Part shown: piece by piece, positions 1 through 9,535 of the stretch | Numbering within the stretch: the stretch's first letter is position 1 | Layout: each line of letters opens with the position of its first letter | Assembly (NCBI GenBank): GCA_045531685.1 | Contig: JAZSEL010000119.1 | Span: 1-64,000, forward strand | DNA length: 64,000 nucleotides | DNA from: RGIG8767 sp045531685 | Lineage (GTDB): Bacteria; Bacillota; Clostridia; Lachnospirales; Lachnospiraceae | Reading direction: 5' to 3' | The notes under the pieces: model-generated | Seen by the model: the letters and a program-made list of their open reading frames with translations, nothing else | Told to the model about the DNA's origin: nothing | The model's database searches: none | Made by a program: the position numbers and the translations under genes

Positions 1-40
1 ACTTCTTGGCTCACAGAACGACATGGCTACGACCCGACTT
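1..40. other. Adapter-like sequence at contig end
   Basis: Read on the minus strand, these 40 bases match from memory, with about two differences, the MGI/BGI library adapter that begins AAGTCGGATCGTAGCC and runs on through CATGTCGTTCTGTGAGCC. At position 41 the sequence changes abruptly to a normal pyruvate phosphate dikinase reading frame. The expected continuation of that protein (the TVRGGMTSHAA region) is missing. I read this as adapter left on the end of a contig, not as biology. Confidence 0.8.
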
Positions 41-1374
41 CCCTGAGCAGCCTTCATACCTGTGATATCTTCAGGAGATGTCTCAAGACGAACGAGAACT
101 ACCTTCTCGCCTCTTGCATTCCATGCTTCTGCATCTTCAGCTGTAAATACAACCTTACCGCAAGCAGCACCGGGAGATGCACCGAGACCCTTACCGATAG
201 GTGTAGCAGCCTTGAGTGCCTTTGCATCGAACTGAGGATGGAGCAATGTGTCGAGGTTTCTGGGGTCGATCATTGCAACTGCCTCTTGCTCTGTTCTCAT
301 GCCCTCATCAACGAGGTCACAAGCTATCTTAAGAGCAGCCTGAGCTGTTCTCTTACCATTACGAGTCTGAAGCATATAGAGTTTCTGGTTTTCTACCGTA
401 AATTCCATATCCTGCATATCTCTGTAGTGGTTTTCAAGTCTTGCACAAATTTCTGTAAATTTAGCGAAAGCTGCCGGGAATTTGCTTTCCATTTCTGCGA
501 TTGGCATTGGAGTACGGACACCGGCTACTACGTCTTCACCCTGAGCATTTGTTAAGAATTCACCCATGAGTTTCTTTTCGCCTGTAGATGGGTCACGGGT
601 AAATGCAACACCGGTACCACAATCATCACCCATATTACCAAAAGCCATAGACTGTACGTTTACTGCAGTTCCCCATGAATATGGGATGTCGTTATCACGA
701 CGATATACGTTTGCACGTGGGTTGTCCCATGAACGGAATACAGCCTGGATAGCGCCCATTAACTGTACCTTTGGATCGGTAGGGAAGTCTTCGCCAATTT
801 TAGCTTTGTATTCTGCTTTGAACTGGGTAGCCAATTCCTTTAAATCTTCTGCTGTAAGGTCTACGTCCTGTGTAACACCCTTCTTTTCTTTCATTTCATC
901 AATGAGTTCTTCGAAGAACTTCTTACCAACTTCCATAACTACGTCCGAATACATCTGAATGAAACGTCTGTAGCAATCCCAAGCCCAACGTGGATTGCCT
1001 GATTTTTCTGCCATTGTATTTACTACGTCTTCGTTAAGGCCTAAGTTAAGAATGGTATCCATCATACCAGGCATGGATGCTCTGGCACCGGAGCGAACTG
1101 ACACAAGTAACGGATTATCTAAATCACCAAATTTTTTACCTGTGATTTCTTCCATTTTTCCAATGTATTCATTAATCTGCGCCTGAATTTCATCGTTAAT
1201 TTTGCGACCATCTTCGTAGTACTGTGTACAAGCTTCCGTTGTAATAGTAAAGCCCTGTGGTACTACATCAGCACCGATAATTTTTGTCATTTCAGCAAGG
1301 TTTGCACCTTTTCCGCCAAGAAGATTACGCATAGATGCATCGCCTTCTTCAAACAAATAAACCCATTTTGTCAT
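41..1374 (-). CDS. ppdK: Pyruvate, phosphate dikinase (N-terminal half, cut by contig end)
   Basis: Interconverts pyruvate, ATP and phosphate with PEP, AMP and pyrophosphate in the cytoplasm; in anaerobes it serves glycolysis or gluconeogenesis. The protein begins MTKWVYLFEEGDASMRNLLG followed by GGKGANLAEM, the typical PPDK N-terminal nucleotide-binding start. It continues through VSVRSGARASMPGMMDTILN and ends near LETSPEDITGMKAAQG, just before the phospho-histidine TSHAA motif, which lies beyond the contig end. About 445 of the usual ~875 residues are present. The ATG at 1374 has a good AAGGAG Shine-Dalgarno sequence. Bases 1-40 should not be translated. The identity is certain from sequence; the truncation is technical, not a pseudogene. 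Confidence 0.95.
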
Positions 1375-1471
1375 TACTCGTTTTCTCCTTTTCATAAAAA
1401 ATGTACTTGCAGGATAACCCCCACCTTACCTGCTATGATGCATTAACGCGAAAAAGTTTCCGTTAACGCAA

Positions 1472-1516
1472 ACTAAGACGGTGTATGCCGTCTTAGTATT
1501 TGGCCGAATTCCGGCC
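1472..1516 (-). terminator. Hairpins downstream of glyQS
   Basis: The glyQS-ppdK gap holds a perfect 10-bp stem (ACTAAGACGG, loop TGTATG, CCGTCTTAGT, 1472-1497) and a second short palindrome GGCCG-AATTC-CGGCC (1502-1516), directly after the glyQS stop. The run of T that should follow on the minus strand is short, so termination strength is uncertain. Confidence 0.5.
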
Positions 1517-1532
1517 TTGTTATTTATTTATC

Positions 1533-2921
1533 TTAAAATGAAAACTTATCTGCAAAGTATGCATCTAAATCTTCAATTTTAATTCTTTCCTGTTCCATAG
1601 AATCACGGAAACGTACTGTTACAGACTGATCTTCTTCCGATTCAAAGTCGTATGTAATACAGAATGGAGTACCGATTTCATCCTGACGACGATATCTCTT
1701 ACCAATATTTCCTCTGTCATCAAATTCACAATTGTACTTCTTGCTTAACTGTGCAAAAATCTTCTCTGCACCTTCATTCAGCTTCTTAGACAACGGAAGT
1801 ACACCAATCTTAACCGGTGCAAGTGCCGGATGGAAATGTAATACGGTACGCACATCTCCTTCACCGATTTCTTCTTCGTCATATGCAGCACATAAGAATG
1901 CCAATACAACACGGTCTGCACCAAGTGAAGGTTCTACTACGTAAGGAACATACTTAACGCCCTTCTGGTCATCAAAATAACTCATATCCTGTCCGGATAC
2001 ATTCTGATGCTGTGTTAAGTCATAATCTGTTCTGTCTGCAATACCCCATAATTCACCCCAACCGAATGGGAATAAGAATTCGATGTCCGTTGTTGCTTTT
2101 GAGTAGAAAGATAATTCTTCCTTATCATGGTCTCTTACACGCATTTCTTCCGGCTTAATGCCAAGAGTCTGTAACCAATCGATACAGAACTGCTTCCAAT
2201 ATGCAAACCATTCTAAATCTGTATCCGGTTCACAGAAGAATTCTAATTCCATCTGTTCAAATTCTCTTGTACGGAATGTAAAGTTACCCGGTGTAATCTC
2301 GTTACGGAAGGATTTACCAATCTGTCCGATACCGAAAGGAATTTTCTTGCGGGATGTTCTCTGAACATTCTTAAAGTTTACAAAGATACCCTGTGCGGTT
2401 TCCGGACGGAGATATACCGTATTCTTCGCATCTTCTGTAACGCCCTGGAAAGTCTTAAACATTAAGTTAAACTGACGGATATCTGTGAAGTTATGTTTAC
2501 CACAGGTTGGACATGGAACATTATTGTCTTCGATAAAAGCTTTCATCTGTTCCTGACTCCAGCCATCGATGCTGCCTTCTAATGCAATCCCATGCTCTGC
2601 TGCAAAATCTTCGATAATCTTATCTGCACGGAAACGTTCGTGGCATTCCTTACAATCCATTAACGGATCTGAGAATCCGCCAAGATGTCCGGATGCTACC
2701 CATGTCTGAGGATTCATTAAAATCGCACAGTCTACACCTACGTTGTATGGATTTTCCATAACAAACTTCTGCCACCATGCTTTTTTAACGTTGTTCTTTA
2801 ATTCTACACCAAGATTACCGTAATCCCATGTATTTGCAAGTCCGCCGTAAATCTCAGAACCCGGATATACGAATCCTCTGGACTTAGCCAGTGCAACGAT
2901 TTTTTCCATTGTCTTTTCCAT
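1533..2921 (-). CDS. glyQS: Glycyl-tRNA synthetase (alpha2 type)
   Basis: Charges tRNA-Gly with glycine in the cytoplasm. The 462-residue protein is the single-chain class II form. Visible features are the N-terminal GFVYPGSEIYGG block, two CxxC pairs (about residues 90-93 and 137-140), RPETAQG (about 172-178), motif 2 around FRNEITPGNFTFRTRE (205-220), motif 3 EPSLGADR, and a C-terminal anticodon-binding domain from about 365. Length is normal for the family. The first ATG is preceded by GAGAGGAAA at good distance; a second in-frame ATG four codons on is less well placed. It lies upstream of ppdK, separated by hairpins. Confidence 0.97.
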   Translation of the reverse strand: MEKTMEKIVALAKSRGFVYPGSEIYGGLANTWDYGNLGVELKNNVKKAWWQKFVMENPYNVGVDCAILMNPQTWVASGHLGGFSDPLMDCKECHERFRADKIIEDFAAEHGIALEGSIDGWSQEQMKAFIEDNNVPCPTCGKHNFTDIRQFNLMFKTFQGVTEDAKNTVYLRPETAQGIFVNFKNVQRTSRKKIPFGIGQIGKSFRNEITPGNFTFRTREFEQMELEFFCEPDTDLEWFAYWKQFCIDWLQTLGIKPEEMRVRDHDKEELSFYSKATTDIEFLFPFGWGELWGIADRTDYDLTQHQNVSGQDMSYFDDQKGVKYVPYVVEPSLGADRVVLAFLCAAYDEEEIGEGDVRTVLHFHPALAPVKIGVLPLSKKLNEGAEKIFAQLSKKYNCEFDDRGNIGKRYRRQDEIGTPFCITYDFESEEDQSVTVRFRDSMEQERIKIEDLDAYFADKFSF

Positions 2922-2953
2922 AATTTCCTCTCATTCTGCCATATGGCTATTTA

Positions 2954-3580
2954 TTATTTGAACACAATAACCGCCTGTTCTTCGCCGGCTATTGTTGCCA
3001 TTTTCCTATCTTCGGATACTTCAACATTCTCTGTTGTATACTCAATTTTTTTATACGTATGAACCGTAGATGGTTCATTGGTAATTACGATGTGATGCGT
3101 ACCCAGACTCTCCCAATCCATCCGGTTCATCTGTTCTTCATCCTTTGTTCCCGCTTTGTTCTTCGCAGGAATGAATATACGATTCAAATCATAACCCAGC
3201 GCCAACGCTTCTTCTACTGTTCCGCTATACACCGATTTCTGATTCATGTCAGCATAATCATCCATATCGCGGTACTTCATCGTAAGCGTCAACTTGCTGC
3301 CATCGGTTGTAGTACTGACTACTTCCACTACCGTAGAGCCCGCCTGTTGGTTATAGGCCTCTACCTCTTCCTGATTCATAATTTCTAATTCTGAAATATC
3401 ATAATAGTCAGAAGGAAAATCCTCTATGTAAGTAACTGTTACGCCACCTTCCTTATCCAATAATAGATTCGTTCCCTCCTGTAGCACAACCTTATCACTA
3501 CATCCGGTCAGAAATACAAAAAGAAGGCATACTCCCAAAATACCTTCTATTCTCTTCCCGGCAACTATCCGTTTCTTCAT
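2954..3580 (-). CDS. Putative lipoprotein of unknown function
   Basis: This is a 208-residue secreted protein I do not recognise. A basic start (MKKR), a hydrophobic stretch and the lipobox FLTGC put the lipidated cysteine at residue 27, so the mature protein should be anchored to the outside of the cytoplasmic membrane. The remainder is polar with no motif I can name. It sits between recO and glyQS, 32 bp before glyQS, and may share its transcript. AGGAG and TAGG sequences precede the ATG. Secretion is supported by sequence; function is unknown. Confidence 0.8.
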   Translation of the reverse strand: MKKRIVAGKRIEGILGVCLLFVFLTGCSDKVVLQEGTNLLLDKEGGVTVTYIEDFPSDYYDISELEIMNQEEVEAYNQQAGSTVVEVVSTTTDGSKLTLTMKYRDMDDYADMNQKSVYSGTVEEALALGYDLNRIFIPAKNKAGTKDEEQMNRMDWESLGTHHIVITNEPSTVHTYKKIEYTTENVEVSEDRKMATIAGEEQAVIVFK

Positions 3581-3638
3581 ATTTTGCCTATCTCCTATTT
3601 ATCTTCCCTATTATACAAAAAATGAAAGCCCATTTCAA

Positions 3639-4286
3639 CTACAACGTATCCAAAATTTCCAAGGATTTAAAGCCTGTCTGGAGACACATTTTACATATTC
3701 TGCCGGAAATTGCACGCAGTTCGTTAAGCACTTCCTCTGTAACGGTAAAAGTATACAATTTTTCTATGCTGCTACTTACTATGTAGTCCACCGCATATAC
3801 CGTAGAAGGCAGATACGTCTTTCCTTCCGGAAGCCCCGGGAATTCCCCGTTAACTATGACTGCTTTTAGTTCATATATTGCGCGGATAAGAGGATTGGAC
3901 AATGACGGAACGGACAATGCCCGCAAAGACTGGTACAAAAGCTTTAGCATTTGTCGCTCATCATTATTTTCCCTTGTATAATAATCCGCAATTTCCAAAA
4001 AATACATACCATAGTAAGCGCCTTCAAAATCCATACGCAGGTCTTCGAAATAATTGGATATCTCTGCTTCAGCCAGAGTATACGCCTCCCGTCCCGCATA
4101 TACCTTGAACGTCCCAAAACAAAACAGATTTGTAGATGCGATAAATCTGCTGTTTGGTCTCCTAGCTCCTCTTACAAAAGCAGTGATTTTTCCCTTTTCT
4201 CTTGTCAGCAAAACAAGGCGCCTATCGTATTCACCGATAGGCACTGCCTTGATAATCATTCCCGTTACACTGGTAAAATCCTGCAC
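3639..4286 (-). CDS. recO: DNA repair protein RecO
   Basis: RecO anneals single strands and helps load RecA with RecR in recombinational repair. The N-terminal OB fold is recognisable (VTGMIIKAVPIGEYDRRLVL, then REKGKITAFVRGARR), followed by the alpha-helical C-terminal domain. At 215 residues it is shorter than the usual ~250. Only one CxxC (CKMC) remains of the paired cysteines of the usual zinc site, so zinc binding may be lost. Translation most likely starts at GTG 4286, preceded by AAAGGAG with 9-nt spacing. This start lies inside the upstream yqzL-like gene in another frame, which suggests translational coupling. Order era-yqzL-recO is the conserved Firmicutes arrangement. Confidence 0.92.
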   Translation of the reverse strand: MQDFTSVTGMIIKAVPIGEYDRRLVLLTREKGKITAFVRGARRPNSRFIASTNLFCFGTFKVYAGREAYTLAEAEISNYFEDLRMDFEGAYYGMYFLEIADYYTRENNDERQMLKLLYQSLRALSVPSLSNPLIRAIYELKAVIVNGEFPGLPEGKTYLPSTVYAVDYIVSSSIEKLYTFTVTEEVLNELRAISGRICKMCLQTGFKSLEILDTL

Positions 4287-4398
4287 TTGCTGTTTCTCCT
4301 TTGGAACTGTTCTCGTTTGCTGTTTGTTCCTTAAATTTTAGATAGTCTTCAATTTTTCCCGAACTGATAAATTGATCCCAGTAGCTTATTTCTTTCAT
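4231..4398 (-). CDS. YqzL-like small protein between era and recO
   Basis: A 55-codon gene. The product begins MKEISYWDQFISSGKIEDYL, which has the W...F..(S/T)G.I..YL pattern of the YqzL-like family that lies between era and recO in Firmicutes. The function of the family is unknown. The C-terminal half overlaps the first 56 bp of recO in another frame and looks unconserved. The ATG at 4398 is preceded closely by GGGGATTAGG; another in-frame ATG lies four codons upstream but has no well-spaced Shine-Dalgarno sequence. The position between era and recO is strong support. The exact start is less sure. Confidence 0.8.
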   Translation of the reverse strand: MKEISYWDQFISSGKIEDYLKFKEQTANENSSKGETASAGFYQCNGNDYQGSAYR

Positions 4399-4513
4399 CC
4401 TAATCCCCATTCCAATGGGAACATTCCTCTCTCCTGTTGCTTCCAGGCGCTAGGACTTTGCCCCATATCCGTTTTTCAATCTACACAGATATGGTCTGCT
4501 GTTTTCTATTATT
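4399..4513 (-). other. Possible structured RNA leader between era and the yqzL-like gene
   Basis: On the minus strand this 115-nt gap can form three hairpins: CCATATC...GATATGG, CCTG-GAAGCAA-CAGG and CCCATT-GG-AATGGG. An upstream TCCTA can also pair with TAGGA, which overlaps the start region of the yqzL-like gene. I do not recognise a known riboswitch class. The structure could act as a translational control element for the yqzL-recO pair, or it could be chance. Confidence 0.35.
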
Positions 4514-5416
4514 CTATTCGGTTTCTTTTGCATCAAATCCAAAATTTTTTAAGAGGAAATCACTGTCACGCCAATCCTTCTTTACTTTTACCCAAAGCTG
4601 CAAATAGACCTTCGTTTCCAACATTTCCTCAATGTCCGGACGAGCCTGGGAACCGATTTTTTTAAGCATGGCTCCCTGCTTACCTATTATCATTCCCTTA
4701 TGGGAATCCCTTTCGCAAACAATAGTCGCATCAATACGGCAAAGCTTGCGCTCAAATTTCATACTGTCAATGGCAACTGCCACTCCGTGAGGAATCTCAT
4801 CCCCCATAAGCCGCAATACCTTTTCTCGGATAAGCTCCGCCACAATCTGACGCTCCGGCTGATCGGTAACCGTATCCTCATCATAAAACGGAATTCCTTC
4901 CGGAAGATACTTGAAAATGCAATCAAGCAACACATCCACATTGTTTCCCGTTCTGGCAGAAACAGGAACAATATCCACAAACTCCATTTCCTTACGATAG
5001 GTGTCAATAACAGCTAAAATTTCTTCCTTTTTGATGGTATCTACCTTATTGATGACCAGAATGACCGGAAGGTCTGCCTTCTTAAGGTCCTCAATGATAC
5101 TCTTTTCCCCTGCACCGATATAGGTAGTCGGTTCTACTAAAAACAGAACTACATCCACATCGGCAATGGAACGTCTGGCAACACCCACCATATATTCGCC
5201 CAGCTTGTTTTTGGATTTGTGAATCCCCGGCGTATCTAAGAATACAATCTGCCCTTCCTCAGCCGTATATACCGTTTGAATACGGTTACGTGTTGTCTGC
5301 GGTTTATTGGAGGTAATGGCAATCTTCTGCCCTATTATCCGGTTCATCAATGTAGATTTTCCCACATTTGGCCTTCCGATAATAGAGGTAAATCCTGCCT
5401 TTTTCATTTCACTCAT
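4514..5416 (-). CDS. era: GTPase Era
   Basis: An essential-type GTPase that binds 16S rRNA near its 3' end during 30S ribosome assembly. The 300-residue protein shows the G1 motif GRPNVGKST, the switch region QTTRNRI, G3 DTPG, G4 NKVD and a C-terminal KH domain with the GKQGAMLKKIG loop. Length is normal. GGAGC precedes the ATG. It follows the DUF4349 lipoprotein gene by only 8 bp and precedes the yqzL-like gene and recO, so the four genes may form one transcript. Confidence 0.97.
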   Translation of the reverse strand: MSEMKKAGFTSIIGRPNVGKSTLMNRIIGQKIAITSNKPQTTRNRIQTVYTAEEGQIVFLDTPGIHKSKNKLGEYMVGVARRSIADVDVVLFLVEPTTYIGAGEKSIIEDLKKADLPVILVINKVDTIKKEEILAVIDTYRKEMEFVDIVPVSARTGNNVDVLLDCIFKYLPEGIPFYDEDTVTDQPERQIVAELIREKVLRLMGDEIPHGVAVAIDSMKFERKLCRIDATIVCERDSHKGMIIGKQGAMLKKIGSQARPDIEEMLETKVYLQLWVKVKKDWRDSDFLLKNFGFDAKETE

Positions 5417-5424
5417 ACATGCTC

Positions 5425-6489
5425 CTATTCTGTCTTGTTTTCTTCCGGTGCATTTTCTGTCTTATGCTCCGCCTGTACTCCCGGTTTATTTACGTATACC
5501 GATGGGGTAACCCTTGGAACTCCCATATTTTTCGGGGTCTGTTTCTTAATCTTTTCGTTCAGCTTATCTGCCACCTTGATAATTTTTATTACAACAAAAA
5601 CAAGAATGACTATTACTACTCCCCATACGATAATATATGGAATATGAATAATCAATTGGATTCCAAACTCTTTGAATCCTTCTGCAATATCCGCAACACT
5701 GTCTGCAAAGCCCTGTGCTATCCGCTCACCGGCAGTCAGTTCTACAACAGGTGTTAATTCCACTACTTCATCGATATAAATATGTACGGTACTGTATTGT
5801 ACCTTATTATCAAATGTTCTCAGCTGGGATTTCATGCTCTCAAGCTGGTATTTCACCTCAGATAAACGGCTCTCAATAGCAATAATATCCTCTATTGTCT
5901 CAGCCTCGGAAAGAAATACCAGTAATCGGTCCTGTTCTTCCTCTAACATCCTTGCATGGGAATCCAAATCCACATATTGAAGAGTCACATCTTCTACTGA
6001 CTCATTACGGTCTACAACATTGGCCTCTTCCCCAACCTGTTTTAAGAAACCGTCCAGCTTATCCGCCGGTATTCTGGCTGTAATATTGGCGGAACGATGA
6101 TGATTCCGGCTGTCATAGTAGCTTCCGTTATAGGCGCCCAATGACTCAATATATCCACCCAGTTCATCAATCTGCTTCTCCAAGGATACCATTAATTTAT
6201 CATATTCCTTGGTCTCTACGGATAAATCTACCGTCTTAATCAGCTTGCGGTCGGAAACAGCACTTTCTTCCACCTCCGGTGCCTCTGCGCTGCCTCCTTC
6301 TGCATTGGTAGCTTTATAATCTGCATCGTAATAAGAGTCCATCAGCATTTCTTCTGCTGCTTCTTCTTCAGCTGCCCATTCCATTGGTGCCGCCTCTTCT
6401 GCAGCAAACTCTTTCGAACTGCCGCCGCAGGCTGCTAATGAAACAGATACTGCCAAAACACTCAGACCTACTATTAATCTTTTTTTCAT
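5425..6489 (-). CDS. DUF4349-family membrane-anchored lipoprotein
   Basis: A cell-surface protein of unknown function. From the ATG at 6489 (canonical AAGGAGG upstream) the 354-residue product has a signal peptide with a lipobox-like SLAACG, an acidic Ala/Glu-rich linker, a DUF4349-type core (LIKTVDLSVETKEYDKL ... GGYIES ... ITARIPADKLDGFL ... DVTLQYVDLDSHARML), a coiled-coil section, and a membrane segment near the C-terminus (IIVWGVVIVILVFVVIKII) with a basic/polar tail. The family occurs widely in Firmicutes and Bacteroidetes. It is 8 bp upstream of era. A longer in-frame start at 6519 is less likely because the Shine-Dalgarno sequence would then lie inside the gene. Confidence 0.85.
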   Translation of the reverse strand: MKKRLIVGLSVLAVSVSLAACGGSSKEFAAEEAAPMEWAAEEEAAEEMLMDSYYDADYKATNAEGGSAEAPEVEESAVSDRKLIKTVDLSVETKEYDKLMVSLEKQIDELGGYIESLGAYNGSYYDSRNHHRSANITARIPADKLDGFLKQVGEEANVVDRNESVEDVTLQYVDLDSHARMLEEEQDRLLVFLSEAETIEDIIAIESRLSEVKYQLESMKSQLRTFDNKVQYSTVHIYIDEVVELTPVVELTAGERIAQGFADSVADIAEGFKEFGIQLIIHIPYIIVWGVVIVILVFVVIKIIKVADKLNEKIKKQTPKNMGVPRVTPSVYVNKPGVQAEHKTENAPEENKTE

Positions 6490-6541
6490 AATCTTCCTCC
6501 TTTGTTTTGCACAAAACAATAAAGCAATTCCCTTTCTTAGT

Positions 6542-9475
6542 TTAATACAAATCGGTTACGGTATCAAACAATTCTACTGCTTCCTTTATCTTTTCGTCAT
6601 TTCCCACAACACAGAAATAATCCTGTCCGACAAAACTTCTAACATGTCCTGCCAATCCCCGGATGGTATCCTGATTAGCCGCTAATAATTCTTCCCTTTC
6701 CTTTTGCAAATCTTCCTGCGTCTGCTTTGTCATAAATGCCGTAAGGGAACGAAGAGCTTTTGCTGCAGGAGTAAGCGGCGTATCCAATTCACTGATGGCT
6801 CCGATAATGTACTGTGTCATACTTCTGTCATCCTGTGCAAAAGAAGCCACATAGTCTGTTGCCTGCTCGAATACATCCACTGTCTTTTTCAGATTCGGGT
6901 CACGGTAAGAAACAAAATAGCTGTCACCACTCTTAGAGAAACTGCACATACAGCCATAAGCACCACCTTTTACCCTTACCTGATTCCAAAGATAATCATA
7001 TCCCATAATTACCTTCAACACCCGTAATGCTCCCGTGTATTCCAGCCCATCTCTTCTGTAATTGCCGGCACGACACACATACTGGACCTGGGAGGACGAT
7101 AACAAGCCCTCATTTTTCTTTTCTGTTTTAACCGGAATCTGCGTTGCTTTTTCTGCTTCCTTTGGAAGTTTCTTGGCAAATGCCTCCGCCAATTTCACAA
7201 ATTCGATATATTCCTCTTCTTCTCCCGTAAAATCAAATACCAAATTACCTTCTGTAAAGAGGAATCTGCATAGACCGGTTAAGCCTTCCACCAATTCATC
7301 ACTATACCGTTCCATATTCCCTTCCGTACGGCTAATCATCTGATAAGCAGGAAGTCCTGTCAGCGCCTCCTGAATCGCTGCTGCCTTTGAAAAATACGCC
7401 GCTGCTCTTCCTGCCGCAACCTGATGTCCTGCTGAAATCATATTGGACTGCATACGGGATTTTAATTCTCCGAGAATTTCCTGTAATCGCTTCTTATCCG
7501 AAAGTTTGGAGGTAAATACGATTTCTTCTAAGATAGCAAATGCCTCCGGCAATTTCCCTTTCAGGGTTTTCATTTTCCATTCAAAACTAATGGTAATATC
7601 TTCCAAATCTTTGGAGTTGGTATATACATTCACAACCGGAACAATTCCGCCCGTATTCAGATGAATCTGATTAAACAATTCCGCATACGAATATTTTTCG
7701 GTAGCCACATATCCAAGAACCGATTTTAACAGTCCCATGTATGGGAAATATTCTTCCGGTACTGCTTTTACCTGAAACAGCAAACGGGAATAGCTGATTC
7801 CGTTGGTATAAATCGGATGATATAAGCAAGTTTTATTTCCTATCCATCGTACTTCGTTGTATAGTTTTTCCGTTTCCTTTTTAATATCTTCTCTTTCCAA
7901 CACCGGAATACATGCCAGTTTTTCCGGTTCGTCCTCGGTTTCCTGATATTCCGTTAACAGACGGGTATCCTCTACTATCTTTTCAATCTCTTCCTTTGTC
8001 AGGGAAGCCTTGTAAGCCGCTAATCTTTCTTTTAACTGCTTTTCTTCCTGCTCTACCAGATTTTTCTTTGGTTCTACAATTACAACGGACTTATGGGTGT
8101 TTTCCAAAACCGCTGTTTTCAACAGCTGTTCAAAATAGTCCCCTTCTATGTCTTCCCTAAGCTGCTTAAACGTATCATCCGCTTCCACATGGATAAACGG
8201 TTTTTCATCGTCATATAACCAGCTGTCAAACATCTGTAAACCATACATTAATCCCGGTGGATACGAGCCAAAATCTGCTTCTCTATATTTAAATTCATAA
8301 TAATTCAAACCGGCACGGAGAGTATTCTTATCAAATCCATCTTCCACGAGTTTCTGTAACACTTCTTCTATCAGGGTAACAAAAGCATCCTTCTTATGGG
8401 CATCGGAATTCTTGGCGACAACAGAAAAATACGGTTGCTTAATTCCGTTATCATAAAAGCTGTAAATATCCTTACCGATTCCTGCATCCAACAATGCCTG
8501 CTTTAATACGGCTCCCGGTGCGGAGCAAAGAGCATAGTCAATTACCTGAAAGGCAATATAAGCTTTTCTGTCAAGACAATCATTGGTTACACAGTTATAA
8601 CTCAAATAAGAGTTTTCCTTCTCCGGCTCATTTTCGGTAATAGAAAAATAATTCGTCACCTCAATCGGTGCCGCAAATGCCTTCTGGGAAGGAATGGTAG
8701 AATCAATCGTAAGGGCATCAAAAGCAGACAGATAATGCTCATCAATAAACATAAGCTTTTCTGCCATATCCATATTTCCGTATAAATAAATATAACTGTT
8801 AGACGGATGATAATACTGTCTGTGTACATCCAGATAATGCTCATAAGTCAGTTCCGGAATTACCTTTGGGTCTCCACCGGATTCTTCACTGTATGTGGTG
8901 TCCGGAAAAAGACTGTTAAATATCTCTCTTTCCAATACATCATCCGGAGAAGAAAATGCTCCCTTCATTTCATTATACACAACTCCATTAATGGTAAGCT
9001 CATCCGCCGCGCTCTCCATCTCATAATGCCAGCCTTCCTGTCTGAAGGTCATGTCTGTGTTGTAGATATTCGGATAAAACACCGCGTCCAGATATACGTG
9101 CATCAGATTCTGAAAATCCTTGTCATTACAGCTGGCAACCGGATATACGGTTTTGTCCGGGTAAGTCATAGCATTTAAAAAGGTATTAAGAGACCCCTTT
9201 GCCAATTCGATAAATGGGTCCTTTACCGGAAATTCCTTAGACCCACACAGGACCGAATGCTCCAAAATATGCATAACACCCGTGCTCTCCTTAGGCGGTG
9301 TACGGAATCCGATATAAAACACCTTATTTTCATCCTCATTTTCCATCAGTGCCACTCTTGCACCAGTCTTTTTATGTTTAAGAAGAAGTGCCCTTGTATT
9401 CAGCTCTTCTATTCTTCTGTCTTCCACTATTTCATAAGCTTTCACGTCTTCTATGCGCATCCGTTTTTTCTCCAT
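6542..9475 (-). CDS. M16C-family zinc peptidase (presequence protease-like)
   Basis: A large metallopeptidase expected to degrade short unstructured peptides in the cytoplasm; no signal peptide is seen. The 977-residue protein carries the inverted zinc motif HxxEH as HILEH at about residues 69-73, followed by SVLCGSKEFPVKDPF and NAMTYPDKTVYP, typical of the PreP/Cym1/SPAC3H1.02c branch of insulinase-like peptidases. Length matches that branch (four homologous domains in one chain). Start: the ATG at 9475 has only GAGAG upstream; the ATG five codons later has GGAG at good spacing. It stands between a terminator hairpin and the DUF4349 gene. Confidence 0.92.
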   Translation of the reverse strand: MEKKRMRIEDVKAYEIVEDRRIEELNTRALLLKHKKTGARVALMENEDENKVFYIGFRTPPKESTGVMHILEHSVLCGSKEFPVKDPFIELAKGSLNTFLNAMTYPDKTVYPVASCNDKDFQNLMHVYLDAVFYPNIYNTDMTFRQEGWHYEMESAADELTINGVVYNEMKGAFSSPDDVLEREIFNSLFPDTTYSEESGGDPKVIPELTYEHYLDVHRQYYHPSNSYIYLYGNMDMAEKLMFIDEHYLSAFDALTIDSTIPSQKAFAAPIEVTNYFSITENEPEKENSYLSYNCVTNDCLDRKAYIAFQVIDYALCSAPGAVLKQALLDAGIGKDIYSFYDNGIKQPYFSVVAKNSDAHKKDAFVTLIEEVLQKLVEDGFDKNTLRAGLNYYEFKYREADFGSYPPGLMYGLQMFDSWLYDDEKPFIHVEADDTFKQLREDIEGDYFEQLLKTAVLENTHKSVVIVEPKKNLVEQEEKQLKERLAAYKASLTKEEIEKIVEDTRLLTEYQETEDEPEKLACIPVLEREDIKKETEKLYNEVRWIGNKTCLYHPIYTNGISYSRLLFQVKAVPEEYFPYMGLLKSVLGYVATEKYSYAELFNQIHLNTGGIVPVVNVYTNSKDLEDITISFEWKMKTLKGKLPEAFAILEEIVFTSKLSDKKRLQEILGELKSRMQSNMISAGHQVAAGRAAAYFSKAAAIQEALTGLPAYQMISRTEGNMERYSDELVEGLTGLCRFLFTEGNLVFDFTGEEEEYIEFVKLAEAFAKKLPKEAEKATQIPVKTEKKNEGLLSSSQVQYVCRAGNYRRDGLEYTGALRVLKVIMGYDYLWNQVRVKGGAYGCMCSFSKSGDSYFVSYRDPNLKKTVDVFEQATDYVASFAQDDRSMTQYIIGAISELDTPLTPAAKALRSLTAFMTKQTQEDLQKEREELLAANQDTIRGLAGHVRSFVGQDYFCVVGNDEKIKEAVELFDTVTDLY

Positions 9476-9488
9476 ACTCTCTTAATTT

Positions 9489-9523
9489 TAAAAAACCACA
9501 TAAAACATCGTTCCATGTGGTTT
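9489..9523 (-). terminator. Intrinsic terminator after the sigma-like gene pair
   Basis: AAACCACAT (9493-9501) pairs with ATGTGGTTT (9515-9523). On the minus strand the stem is followed by a run of T. It lies just downstream of the 138-residue hypothetical protein gene and separates that pair from the M16C peptidase gene. Confidence 0.75.
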
Positions 9524-9535
9524 ATGTATTCTGTA

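Noticed and set aside
238..1186. Plus-strand open frames in the first 1.2 kb
   Set aside because: They are antisense to a clear PPDK frame with a good start and Shine-Dalgarno sequence.
4399..4513. c-di-GMP riboswitch ahead of the yqzL-like gene
   Set aside because: Only isolated short words resembled GEMM; the ordered conserved core is not present.
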